A DNA stretch of 64,000 bases, from the NCBI GenBank assembly GCA_964399625.1, contig CAYNSB010000002.1, positions 34,938-98,937 on the forward strand. Reading direction: 5' to 3'. Below the pieces are notes generated by a model. The model was not told where the DNA came from and did not search any database. It worked only from the letters and a program-made list of their open reading frames with translations. Source of the DNA: CAYNSB01 sp964399625. Its GTDB lineage: Bacteria; Planctomycetota; Phycisphaerae; Phycisphaerales; UBA1924. Each line of letters begins with the position of its first letter. Positions within the stretch are counted from its first letter, which is position 1. Positions 1 to 8,106 of this stretch are shown piece after piece. The position numbers and the translations under genes are program-made.

Positions 1-356
1 TCGCGCCCGCGGGAGAGGAGCTGCTCGGTCTGCGGCGCCACCCCCAGCGTGAGCAGGTTCGCCTGGTACATCTGTCCCACCAGCTCGATGACCTCGGGCT
101 GGGTGGGCGCGGCGTCGGCGTGGCGCTGGAGCGTCAGCTCCCAGACCTGCTCGACGGTGCGGACGCCGTCGAGCAGCCCCACGAACTCGTGCGCGACGGG
201 CGAGAGGCGGTAGAAATGGTTGGAGGTCGGGTCGTGCACGACGTGCCAGCGACGCCCGCGGTAGAACTGGCGCGTGATCTGGGCGTGAGGGCGCAGGCGC
301 GGCGTCATCGCGCGGACGCGGTGCCAAAGCGGGGAGAAGGTGGGGCGATCACTCAT
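1..356 (-). CDS. PqqD-like N-terminus of a probable M50 site-2-protease-type export protein (partial)
   Basis: Only the first 118 codons lie in the window; the gene runs off the left edge. The start ATG comes 4 nt after the stop of the GAF-HlyD gene, so the two are surely co-transcribed. The visible part reads MSDRPTFSPLWHRVRAMTPR and continues with HDPTSNHFYRL, EFVGLLDGVRTVEQVW and VIELVGQMYQANLL. This pattern (a short beta hairpin, then a winged-helix-like segment) fits PqqD-like domains. In planctomycetes such domains often precede a multi-spanning M50 peptidase next to HlyD-type adaptors. The protease part itself is not visible, so that assignment is inferred from the first 118 residues and the two upstream adaptor genes. 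It could instead be a plain PqqD-like protein. Confidence 0.6.
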   Translation of the reverse strand, partial: MSDRPTFSPLWHRVRAMTPRLRPHAQITRQFYRGRRWHVVHDPTSNHFYRLSPVAHEFVGLLDGVRTVEQVWELTLQRHADAAPTQPEVIELVGQMYQANLLTLGVAPQTEQLLSRGR

Positions 357-360
357 GCGC

Positions 361-2337
361 TCACCACCACAACCAGAGACGCAGTTGGTCGCGGATCCGT
401 CGTGTGCCGATGTACAGCAGCGAGTGGCGTCCCACGTCGAACTTCGCGATGCCCTCCATGCCCGGGCGCAGGCCCGGAACGGGGTGCTCGAGGCGGGCCC
501 GCACCTCGAACGCGTTCTTGCCTTCCTTGGACTGGGCCAGGGGCACGATGCGCTCGACGGTGAACGGATGGCGATTGGCGGGGTCGGCCTTGGTCGCCAG
601 AGCGCCGTGCGTGGGCCCGCGCTCGGAGAGATCATCGCGGACAAGCGCGATGTCGCGATCGCTGAGCCTGGCGACGACGAGCATGTCCTCGAGCGGGGCG
701 ATCTGGAAGAGGGGGTCGCCCGCGCGGACCGAGGCGCCGATGCGATCGTTCAGGTCGCCCAGGATGATCGTGCCGTCGATGGGCGCGGTGAGACGCGCCT
801 GCTCGAGCTCGAGCTGGGCGCGATCGAGGCTCGCCTGGGCCTGGGCGGCGCGGGCCTGGGCCTGCTGGAACTCGCTCTGCTTGTTGCCCGCCTTCAGGGC
901 CGCGTCCCCCTCCTTCTGGGCCTGCACGAGCTTGGAGCGCGCGTCGAGCACGCGGAGCTGGATCTCGCGGGTGTCCATCGTCGCGAGCACCTCGCCCGCG
1001 TGCACGGGCTTGCCCGGCGCGACGCCCTCGGCGAGCGTCGCGATGATCCCCTCGAAGGGGGCGGCGACGACCGCCTTGACGCGCGGCTGCAGCTCCACCG
1101 GCGCCTCCACGCGATACTCCACGCGCACGAGCACCAGCAGCAGCGACGCGAGCACGCCCGCCACGCCCGCGAGCTTCCACGCGGTGTGGCGCGGGCCCAC
1201 GAGCCACTCCCCCGCGCGCAGCAGCGAGGCGTACGCCCGGCGATAGAGCGGGCGGTCGTCGCTCTCGCGGACCAGCAGCACGGGCGTGAGCAGGTCCATC
1301 GCGGCCTGGATGAGCTCGATGGACTGCACGTCCGCGGGCCCGGGGGCGGTGGACTCGATGGTGACCACGCCCGCGACGCGGTCGGCGTGGCGCAGCGGGA
1401 TGGAGACGATGCGCACGCGCGCGTCGGAGGCGGCGAGCTCGCGGTGCGCGTGGGTGATCGTCTGCGTGATCGTTGGGTCGTCGGCGCCGGGCTCCTGCCC
1501 CGTGGGCAAGGGGTAGAGCACCGCCTGCTCCTGGTCGAGGCACTCGTCCATCGCGGCCTCGAGGCGGGTGATCATCGCCATGCGCCGATCGAGGTGCTCG
1601 GTGTCGGAGAGCGCGACGGCGCGGACGGCGTCGGCCCCCGCAAGCGTGCGGACCCACCCCATCGCGACGCGATCGCCCCGCACCTGGGCGCGAAGGTCGT
1701 TGACGAGCTGCAGGCACGCGCCGCGGAAGCCCCGCGCGTCGTTGATCGCGGCGATCAGTCGCGCGGCCAGGTCGATCGAGGCGGTGGAGGCGCGGGCGCG
1801 GGCGAGGCTGGTGCGTGCGGCGTGGAGCTGGGTGTACCCCGCGAGCACCTCGACCATCGCGATCGTGCTCTGCATCGCGGGCTTGGAGCGGGGCTCGAGC
1901 AAGAGAGTGATGACGCCGCGCGGCGCGGGCGCGGGCTGATCGCCCGACTGGGCGGGCGGCTCGCGGAGCGGCGCGGCGATGACGTGCCCGCCCGAGTCCT
2001 CGCCGTAGAAGCCCGCGCGGGGCTGGAGCCCGAAGACGCGGACCTGGTCCCCATCGCCGGCGGCGCGGGCCGCGGCTCGTGCGTCGGCGCCAGCCTCGAT
2101 CGGGGGCAGTTCGTTGCCCGCCTCGTTGGGGGGCCAGCACAGGACGGCGCGGGGCTCGGTGATGGCGCCGGTGGCGTCGCGCTCGAGGGCGAAGAGCACG
2201 GCCTGGCGCGCGCTCGAGGTCTGGGCGAGCACCGCGAGCAGGCGGATCAGGAAGGTGCGCTCGTCGGGGGCGGGCGCGAGCAGCTCCGCGACGATGCGCT
2301 GCCACCCCGGCGCTTTGAGGCTTGATTGGTCGATCAC
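361..2337 (-). CDS. GAF-HlyD membrane-fusion protein
   Basis: 658 residues. The start is taken as GTG at 2337, whose GTGA overlaps the stop of the upstream adaptor gene by 4 bp; reading begins VIDQSSLKAPGW. Residues about 15-370 hold two GAF-like sensory segments (for example AVLFALERD and VAGVVTIES). One membrane helix follows at about 387-407 (LAGVAGVLASLLLVLVRVEY). Then comes a HlyD/biotin-lipoyl-like adaptor with an alpha-helical hairpin rich in Gln and Ala (about 440-535) and a beta-barrel part with the family signature LTAPIDGTI. The cytosolic GAF part could sense a ligand or gate assembly, and the C-terminal part would span the periplasm. It sits between a soluble-type HlyD adaptor and the M50 gene, and the three probably form one export or membrane-proteolysis complex. 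Known family: planctomycete HlyD proteins near M50 peptidases. The substrate is unknown. Confidence 0.8.
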   Translation of the reverse strand: MIDQSSLKAPGWQRIVAELLAPAPDERTFLIRLLAVLAQTSSARQAVLFALERDATGAITEPRAVLCWPPNEAGNELPPIEAGADARAAARAAGDGDQVRVFGLQPRAGFYGEDSGGHVIAAPLREPPAQSGDQPAPAPRGVITLLLEPRSKPAMQSTIAMVEVLAGYTQLHAARTSLARARASTASIDLAARLIAAINDARGFRGACLQLVNDLRAQVRGDRVAMGWVRTLAGADAVRAVALSDTEHLDRRMAMITRLEAAMDECLDQEQAVLYPLPTGQEPGADDPTITQTITHAHRELAASDARVRIVSIPLRHADRVAGVVTIESTAPGPADVQSIELIQAAMDLLTPVLLVRESDDRPLYRRAYASLLRAGEWLVGPRHTAWKLAGVAGVLASLLLVLVRVEYRVEAPVELQPRVKAVVAAPFEGIIATLAEGVAPGKPVHAGEVLATMDTREIQLRVLDARSKLVQAQKEGDAALKAGNKQSEFQQAQARAAQAQASLDRAQLELEQARLTAPIDGTIILGDLNDRIGASVRAGDPLFQIAPLEDMLVVARLSDRDIALVRDDLSERGPTHGALATKADPANRHPFTVERIVPLAQSKEGKNAFEVRARLEHPVPGLRPGMEGIAKFDVGRHSLLYIGTRRIRDQLRLWLWW

Positions 2338-3290
2338 GGGCGTGGGTCCTGTGCGTCGGCGCGGGTCTCGAAGAGGGCGCGGACCGAGGGCTCCAACGGC
2401 GCGAACCGAACCCACGCCGTCATGCCGCTGGGGCGCTGCTGCGGGTTGGCGAGCTCCACGCGCACACGGCGCGTGGCGCTGCCGGGATCGGCCTCGGCGC
2501 CGACCTCGATGATCTTGCCCGCGAGCACGCGCGGCTCGCCCGGCGCATCGAGCAGCACCCAGGCGGGGTCGCCGGGCTTGAGGGCGAGGGTGAGCGTCTG
2601 CCCCGTGGGCGTGGGCACGTCGAGCCAGAGCGGGTCGATGCCCACGAGGCGGAGCACGGGGTCCGTCTCGCGCTTGATCTCGCCCAGGTCCACGACGATC
2701 GAGTCCACGAAGCCGTCGAAGGGCGCGCGGATCGTGTACCGGCGGAGCTGCTCCTCGCGCTGCACGAGCGTGAGCTTCTGCTGCTGGGCCTCGCGGATCG
2801 CGACCTCGTGCTCGGCGCGGCGCACGTCGAGCTGCGCCTTGGCGCGATCGAGCTCGATCTTGGACGCGCCCTTGTTCTTGTCCAGGAGCTGGGCCTGGGC
2901 CTCGTACTCGACCTGGGCCTGGTCGAGCGTCGCCTTGGCCCGGCGCACCTCAAGGTCGCTGCCCGCGATCACCTTCTGCAGGTCGCGCTGGGCGACAAAG
3001 TCCTCGTCCCGCGCCCGCACCAGAGGGTCGCCCGCCTTCACGCGCTGCCCGCCCTTGACGTAGATCTCGGCGATCTCGACGGAGAACGGGAACCCCAGCG
3101 TCGAGGCGTGGCTCGCCTTGGTGAAGCACTGCTCGCCGCCGAACTCGCGGGCGAGCTGGGCGGCGCGGGTGGGCTGGGCGGCGGGCGCGGCGGGGCGATC
3201 GCTCTGGGCCTGTGCCCGACCAGAGCCCGATCCAAGGGCGACCAGGGCCAGGGCGGCGAACAGCGTGCCGCGACGGAGGTGGGTCGGCAT
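2334..3290 (-). CDS. HlyD/RND-type periplasmic adaptor protein
   Basis: 318 residues. It starts with a signal peptide (MPTHLRRGTLFAALALVALG, cleavage near AQAQ). The mature part shows the membrane-fusion order: a half lipoyl motif (IAEIYVKGGQRVKAGDPLVR), a coiled-coil hairpin at about 110-190 (LEVRRAKATLDQAQVEYEAQ and following), the second half lipoyl motif (YTIRAPFDGFVDSI), then a beta-barrel. It is first in a minus-strand operon with the GAF-HlyD gene (4-bp stop/start overlap) and the PqqD/M50 gene. Unlike its neighbour it has no internal membrane helix, so it would be periplasmic. No outer-membrane factor or ABC/RND pump is encoded next to it in the window. Family assignment is secure; the transported substrate cannot be told. 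Confidence 0.85.
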   Translation of the reverse strand: MPTHLRRGTLFAALALVALGSGSGRAQAQSDRPAAPAAQPTRAAQLAREFGGEQCFTKASHASTLGFPFSVEIAEIYVKGGQRVKAGDPLVRARDEDFVAQRDLQKVIAGSDLEVRRAKATLDQAQVEYEAQAQLLDKNKGASKIELDRAKAQLDVRRAEHEVAIREAQQQKLTLVQREEQLRRYTIRAPFDGFVDSIVVDLGEIKRETDPVLRLVGIDPLWLDVPTPTGQTLTLALKPGDPAWVLLDAPGEPRVLAGKIIEVGAEADPGSATRRVRVELANPQQRPSGMTAWVRFAPLEPSVRALFETRADAQDPRP

Positions 3291-3377
3291 GCATGACTAT
3301 AGAAGATGCCCGGTCGCGCGGTTCCCGGGCCTGGCGGACGCACGAGCCCGTGCCCAAGGGGGACGACCCGCTCGCGA

Positions 3378-3441
3378 GGAACGGCTATGGTTCCCGACTC
3401 GGTCCTTTCCCGCGGGAATTGCAGCCCGGAACGGATTCCGG
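3378..3441. promoter_or_regulatory. Cluster of three GGAA/TTCC dyads upstream of the DegT-type aminotransferase gene
   Basis: Three inverted repeats lie in 64 bp of the intergenic region: GGAAC-N7-GTTCC (3378-3394), the perfect 12-bp palindrome TTCCCGCGGGAA (3407-3418) and CCGGAA-cgga-TTCCGG (3426-3441). The last ends 35 bp before the aminotransferase start. They share GGAA/TTCC half-sites, which suggests a multi-site operator or overlapping RNA hairpins. No regulator can be assigned. Confidence 0.35.
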
Positions 3442-3476
3442 TCCCATCCCCGCAGGAGACGACGAAGGAGCACGCG

Positions 3477-4676
3477 ATGACGCAGACGCACACTCGGGCG
3501 GCAGTGGGAACGGTCGAGGCCAAGCCCGGTTCGCGCCTGGCGATCCAGGGCGGCACCCCGGTCTCGGCGACGTCCGTGCCCTTCATGTCCACGGGCCTTT
3601 CGCCGGCGGACATCGAGGCGGCGACCGCGGTGCTGCGTTCGGGGATGCTCCGGGCCGCGAAGAAGTGCGAGGAGCTCGAGCAGCGGTTCGGCGCCATGAC
3701 CGGGGCCAAGCACGCGATGACGTGCGCCAACGGCACATGCGCCCTGCAGCTCGCGTACGAGCCGCTGTACAAGGCGGGGGACGAGGTGCTGGTGCCCGCG
3801 TGGTCGTACATCGCGACGGTGTCGATGATCGTCGCGCGCGGCTGCCGACCGATCTTCGTGGACGCCGACCCGCACACCTACCAGATCGACATCGCCGACG
3901 CGGCGCGCAAGGTGACGCGCTCGACCACCGGCATCGCGGTGACGCACCTGTACGGCGCGCCCGTGGATGTCGATGGCGTGCAGGCGCTGGCCCAGAAGCA
4001 CGGGCTCAAGGTCGTGTACGACGCGGCCCAGGCGCACCTGGCGACGTGGAAGGGCAAGGGCATCGGCGCGTTCGGCGACGCGGTGACCTACTCGTTCTAC
4101 GCGACCAAGAACCTGGGCACGGGCGAGGGCGGGCTCATCTCCTGCAACGACGACACGCTCGCCCGCAAGATCAAGCTCCTGCGCAGCCACGGCGAGACGG
4201 ACAAGTACCTCCACGAGAGCGTGGGGTACAACTACCGCATGAACGACATCACGGGCGCGATCGGGTGCTCCAAGCTCGATCGCCTCGCGGAGCAGACCAG
4301 GACCCGCCAGAAGAACGCCGCGCGGTACGACGCGATCGTCAACGCCATCCCCGGGCTCACGCCGCCCAGGACGACGCCCGGCGGCGAGGCTGTGTTCCAC
4401 CTGTACGTGATCCAGCTCGACCTCTCGGCGTTCCGCTGCACGCGCGACGAATTCGCCGCGGCGCTGGCGAAGGAGGGCGTGCCCACCGCGGTGCACTACC
4501 CGCGTTCGCTGCCCAACCAGCCGGCGCTGGCGATGTACGGGAAGAAGGACACGCCCGTGGCCGATGGGCTCGCGGCGAAGGTGCTCGCGCTGCCGATGCA
4601 CCACGACCTGAGCGATGAGCACTTCCGGATCGTGGGCGAGGCGCTCAACAAGGTCGCGCAGGCGTACCGCGCCTGA
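3477..4676 (+). CDS. DegT/DnrJ/EryC1/StrS-family aminotransferase
   Basis: 399 residues. The start at ATG 3477 is favoured because a GAAGGAG ribosome site lies just upstream; longer frames to the left have no such support. Fold-type I PLP enzyme of the sugar aminotransferase family: early motif GGTPVSATSVPF, the cofactor region (MTCANGTCALQLAY), DAAQAH for the PLP ring aspartate, and SFYATKNLGTGEGG with the Schiff-base lysine at about K211. These enzymes transfer the amino group of glutamate or glutamine to a nucleotide-linked keto sugar for surface glycan or antibiotic sugar synthesis. No sugar dehydratase is adjacent, so the exact substrate is unknown. The gene stands alone, convergent with the DinB-like gene 9 bp downstream. 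Full family length. Confidence 0.9.
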   Translation: MTQTHTRAAVGTVEAKPGSRLAIQGGTPVSATSVPFMSTGLSPADIEAATAVLRSGMLRAAKKCEELEQRFGAMTGAKHAMTCANGTCALQLAYEPLYKAGDEVLVPAWSYIATVSMIVARGCRPIFVDADPHTYQIDIADAARKVTRSTTGIAVTHLYGAPVDVDGVQALAQKHGLKVVYDAAQAHLATWKGKGIGAFGDAVTYSFYATKNLGTGEGGLISCNDDTLARKIKLLRSHGETDKYLHESVGYNYRMNDITGAIGCSKLDRLAEQTRTRQKNAARYDAIVNAIPGLTPPRTTPGGEAVFHLYVIQLDLSAFRCTRDEFAAALAKEGVPTAVHYPRSLPNQPALAMYGKKDTPVADGLAAKVLALPMHHDLSDEHFRIVGEALNKVAQAYRA

Positions 4677-4685
4677 TCGCCCGCC

Positions 4686-5186
4686 TCAGCTCGTGCGCAC
4701 GCGGACCATGTAGTCCAGTTCGGGCCAGGGCGCGCCCAGCCGCCGCAAGGCGTTGCACGCCTGCGCCTGGTGGTGCTTGCTGTGCAGCACGCCCTGCAGG
4801 AGCATCTGCCCCAGCGAGGCCCGGTAGAGCACGCCCTTGCTGTCGCGATAGGGCTGCACGCCCGCGAGCGAGCGCGGATCGATCGCATCCAAGTACGCGT
4901 CGCGCCGCGCCCGGCACGACTCGCAACGCCGGGAGAGATCGGCGACGCTCGCACGCTCGCTCTCGTTGGGCCAGGGCACGTCGGGGACCTGCTGCCAGCG
5001 CTGGAGCCAGACCTCCTCGGCGACGATCGTGTGCGTGAGGATGCGCCGCAGCGAGCCGGCGCCGGGACCGATCTCCAGCGGGCGATCGAGATCGGCATCG
5101 CCCACGCCCGCGGCGCACTCGAGCAGGCGGCGATTGGACCAGTCCGAATGGGCGAAGAGCTCGCGCAGCGTCTTGAGATCGAGCAT
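4686..5186 (-). CDS. DinB-like four-helix-bundle protein
   Basis: 166 residues, starting MLDLKTLRELFAHSDWSNRR. The chosen ATG gives the usual length of DinB/YfiT-type proteins; longer upstream frames read through the terminator of the next gene. The expected metal-ligand histidines are visible: one in ILTHTIVAEEVWL and a pair in GVLHSKHHQAQAC near the end. Between them lies the typical pattern of amphipathic helices. DinB-type proteins bind a divalent metal and include thiol-dependent transferases and many uncharacterised members. The gene is monocistronic, separated from the upstream secreted-protein gene by a strong terminator. The fold is fairly secure, the activity unknown. Confidence 0.75.
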   Translation of the reverse strand: MLDLKTLRELFAHSDWSNRRLLECAAGVGDADLDRPLEIGPGAGSLRRILTHTIVAEEVWLQRWQQVPDVPWPNESERASVADLSRRCESCRARRDAYLDAIDPRSLAGVQPYRDSKGVLYRASLGQMLLQGVLHSKHHQAQACNALRRLGAPWPELDYMVRVRTS

Positions 5187-5238
5187 GGGTGGGCCTCCGC
5201 GCGGAGCATACGGCGGGTGCGCGTCGTGCAATGAGAAA

Positions 5239-5262
5239 GGCCCCGGGGCGAACCCCGGGGCC
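5239..5262 (-). terminator. Rho-independent terminator of the PstS-like/EF-hand secreted protein gene
   Basis: A perfect 10-bp stem GGCCCCGGGG / CCCCGGGGCC closes a 4-nt loop. On the minus strand the stem is followed by TTTCTCATT. It lies 37 bp beyond the TAA of the secreted-protein gene and 53 bp before the DinB-like start, as expected for a terminator insulating the two genes. Confidence 0.8.
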
Positions 5263-5298
5263 CTGTCGAACTTCGCGTGTCGTCTCGGCCCATGGGGC

Positions 5299-7911
5299 TT
5301 ATGGGCAGCCAGCGCGGAACTTGGTGAGGAAGCACGAGAAGTCCGCGGCGGTGAGCGTGGGCGAGCCCGTGCTGCCATCGCAGTTGGCGTACGCGTCGCC
5401 CGCGCGGAACTTGTTGAGGAAGCAGGAGAAGTCCGACGCCGAGAGCAGCGGCGTGCCCGTGCTGCCGTCGCAGTTGGCGTAGCAGGTGTTGGTGGCGAAG
5501 AGCGCGTCGTAGGCGTCGAGGTCCGCCTGGTTGACGAAGAGGTCGCCCGTCACGTCGGCCGAGAGATCGACCTTCACGGCCTGGTTGATGTTGCTCCAGT
5601 CCGCGCTGCCGCCGGCCGCAGCGATCTGGGCGGCGATGTACGCGCGGTCCGCGGCGTCCACGGCGCCGTTGGCGCCGACGGGCGCGAAGCCCGGGGCGAT
5701 GCCGCCCGAGCCCGTCAGGTCGAAGCGGCTCATGCCCGCGGCGTACGTCACGCCCGAGGGCACCGTCGTGCCGAAGTAGTTGTTGCTGCCCGTCAGGGAG
5801 AGCCAGGCGTTGTCCACGGCCTCGAAGCCCTTCTTGCGATCGAGCTTGCCCGTCCCGGGATCGATCGCCAGACCGTCCGCGAAGTAGCGGATGTCCGCGG
5901 CGGTGAAGTTCCCGTCGCCGTTGAAGTCGCCCAGGATCTCGATGCAGGCATCGGAGCCCGGCGCGCCGGCGATGGCGCCCGTGCCGTTGGGAGCGACCCA
6001 CGCGGGCCCGCCGTTGCGGGACCAGTAGGCCTTGAGCATCTCGGTGACGTCGTTGAGGTCACGCACGCCGTCCCCGTTGAAGTCGCCCGCGATGCGGTTG
6101 CGGGTGGGCATGGTGGCGTTGTAGCCCAGCGCCGCGCCGCTCTGCCTGAGGTAGCTGCCGCCGCCCACGACGCCGTCGGTGTATGTCACGCCCGTGACGC
6201 GCGCCGGCGTTTGCCCGTCGAGCGTGCTGGCGCCGAAGGCGTTGGTCTGCGGGGCCTTGCCGATCTGGGCGTAGTTGCCCGAGACGATCGCGCCCTGGAG
6301 CGTGGCGCTGTACTCGGGGTTGACCACGAGCTGCTCGGGGTTGGTGAAGGAGTTGCGGTACTGGCGGACGGGGTTGGGGATGAGGATCGTCGCCGCGAGC
6401 TCGCCGGGCATGCCCACGTTGTTCACATCGACGGGCACGGAGTTGAACGCCGCGATCGAGCGGGTGATGTTGTTGATGAAGCCCGCGGCCCATTTGTTCG
6501 CCATGCCGGGGTTCGTGTTGCCCGCGTCGGTGCCCATGGTCTGGGCGAGCGAGATCGCGTTGGCGGCGGCGCGGGGATCGCCGACCGTCGCGAAGATCGC
6601 CGGCCCGCCGATGGACCAGAGTGCCGCGTTGGTGCCCGGCACGTTGTTCGTCACGGAGTCGAACGTGGGACGGGTGAACGCCGTGCCGCCCGCGAGGGTG
6701 CACTTGATGGCGACGTGGTCGTAGCGGAGGACGGTGGTGTTGGAGAGCCGCTCGGCGCCGGAGTAGCCGATGCCAAGGCGCGTGTTGCGAAGGGTGGTCT
6801 CCATGTCGCCCGAGCCGTTCTTATTGCTGGGGCGGTAGATCGCGCCGAGGAGGTTCTGGTTGCCCGAGCTGGGGATCTGCCCGCTGGCGCCGCCGACGTT
6901 CTCGCCCACGCCGTAGGAGGGGTCGAACCCGTTGGTGTTGCAGAAGGCGTTGCGCGTACCCGAGCCGACCTCGCGCGTGATGACCATGAGGTTCTCGCCG
7001 TTGGCGCGGCGGCCGGTCATGAAGAGGTGCTGGAGCTCGGTCTGCTCGAGCTGCTGCACGCCCGTGCCGTAGTTCGTGATCACGGCGATGGGGGCGAAGG
7101 CGATGGGCGTATCGAAGATGGTGTTGCAGTCGGGCGCGCCCACGTTGATGTTGCGCGAGCCGATATCGACCAGGAGGTTGTTGTACCCCGTGGAGACGCC
7201 GTTGTTGTCCACCGCGAGGCGTGTGTTGACGCCGTACCCGCTGTTGCCGGGGTTGTTGCTGAAGCTGCCGTTGAAGACCCCGTTGCGGAGCACCCACGTG
7301 CTGGGCACATCGACGGGGGCGATGTCGTTGCGCCACCCGCCGCTGGCGGGCGAGCCCGAGACCGCCACGAGCGTGCTGAGGTTCGCGGCGACGGGCGAGG
7401 ACGCGGGGTTGCTCTGGGTGTAGAGGGGGCCGGTCACGGGCGCGGCGCCCGAGAAGTCGTACACGATCGTGCCGTTGTGGTAGAGCTTGGAGGCGAGGGT
7501 CTCGAGGATCGGGCCCGTGATGCCCGAGCCGGCGACGACCTTGGGCAGGTTGACGAGCCCCGCGGCGCCCGTGACGAACGTGCCGTCGTCGGTGCAGTTG
7601 TCGCCGAATCCGACGAGCTCGTTGTACCCCGCCACCGAACCCGAGAGCCGGTAGGTCAGGACGAACTTGTCGTTGGCGGTGTACGCGGTGGAGGACTTGG
7701 TCGGATTCAGTGACTCGATGCCCGTGCCCGCCTGGCCCGAGATGCCATCGGCATCGAGGTCGATGAAGTCGTTGGTCGCCGCGGGCTTGTTGAGGAAGTT
7801 CTCCAGCAGCGTGGCGCCGGAGAGGTTGATCAGGACCGGGCTCTGGGCGTTCGCGCTGATCGCCAGTCCCGCCGCGGCCACGAGGGCCGCCATTTGCGTC
7901 GCGTTCTTCAT
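5299..7911 (-). CDS. Large secreted protein with PstS-like region and EF-hand/Cys-repeat C-terminus
   Basis: 870 residues if it begins at the second of two close in-frame ATGs (7911). That ATG has GGAG six nt upstream, whereas the ATG at 7917 directly abuts it. A signal peptide (MKNATQMAALVAAAGLAISA, cleaved near NAQ) opens the protein. The first about 580 residues resemble phosphate-binding PstS-type proteins: SGATLLENF near the start and ITREVGSGTRNAF, the GSGTR motif typical of oxyanion-binding loops. Then come calcium-type EF-hand loops (DFNGDGVRDLNDVTEML, DFNGDGNFTAADI, DVTGDLFVNQADLDAYD), dockerin-like. Last are two tandem 30-residue repeats with ANCDGSTG and DFSCFL. Such C-termini mark secreted Phycisphaerae proteins. 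Monocistronic, with its own terminator. Ligand and location (cell surface or medium) are inferred. Confidence 0.7.
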   Translation of the reverse strand: MKNATQMAALVAAAGLAISANAQSPVLINLSGATLLENFLNKPAATNDFIDLDADGISGQAGTGIESLNPTKSSTAYTANDKFVLTYRLSGSVAGYNELVGFGDNCTDDGTFVTGAAGLVNLPKVVAGSGITGPILETLASKLYHNGTIVYDFSGAAPVTGPLYTQSNPASSPVAANLSTLVAVSGSPASGGWRNDIAPVDVPSTWVLRNGVFNGSFSNNPGNSGYGVNTRLAVDNNGVSTGYNNLLVDIGSRNINVGAPDCNTIFDTPIAFAPIAVITNYGTGVQQLEQTELQHLFMTGRRANGENLMVITREVGSGTRNAFCNTNGFDPSYGVGENVGGASGQIPSSGNQNLLGAIYRPSNKNGSGDMETTLRNTRLGIGYSGAERLSNTTVLRYDHVAIKCTLAGGTAFTRPTFDSVTNNVPGTNAALWSIGGPAIFATVGDPRAAANAISLAQTMGTDAGNTNPGMANKWAAGFINNITRSIAAFNSVPVDVNNVGMPGELAATILIPNPVRQYRNSFTNPEQLVVNPEYSATLQGAIVSGNYAQIGKAPQTNAFGASTLDGQTPARVTGVTYTDGVVGGGSYLRQSGAALGYNATMPTRNRIAGDFNGDGVRDLNDVTEMLKAYWSRNGGPAWVAPNGTGAIAGAPGSDACIEILGDFNGDGNFTAADIRYFADGLAIDPGTGKLDRKKGFEAVDNAWLSLTGSNNYFGTTVPSGVTYAAGMSRFDLTGSGGIAPGFAPVGANGAVDAADRAYIAAQIAAAGGSADWSNINQAVKVDLSADVTGDLFVNQADLDAYDALFATNTCYANCDGSTGTPLLSASDFSCFLNKFRAGDAYANCDGSTGSPTLTAADFSCFLTKFRAGCP
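5302..5481 (-). repeat. Two tandem 90-bp (30-residue) coding repeats
   Basis: The last 60 codons of the secreted-protein gene are two near-identical 30-residue units, each YANCDGSTG then A-DFSCFL-KFRAG. Each unit carries two cysteines and one EF-hand-like acidic loop. The last unit ends AGCP at the stop. Confidence 0.85.
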
Positions 7912-8106
7912 GGTCATCTCCCTGTCGCTCGTTTGGTCCTTGCTCCGCGCCGGGGGCCAGGGCCCCGAGCGCCTCGCGGGGAGGGCGTGGACGGACCGAT
8001 CGCGCCCCGTCGGCGACGGGGTCGTTTCGCGCTTGGTGCGCCGTCCGCGTTCCCTGCGAAAGCCGTCACCCGTTCGTTTCCGAGGCGGGCGCGGTGTGGA
8101 AAGGAC

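Noticed and set aside
340..2325. Long open frame on the plus strand opposite the GAF-HlyD gene
   Set aside because: The translation is an Arg/Gly/Ala/His-rich string without motifs, and the minus-strand frame has clear HlyD and GAF features. Such mirror frames are usual at this GC content.
4966..7713. 915-codon plus-strand frame opposite the PstS-like gene
   Set aside because: No ribosome site, no domain, biased composition. The opposite strand carries a signal peptide, motifs and a terminator.
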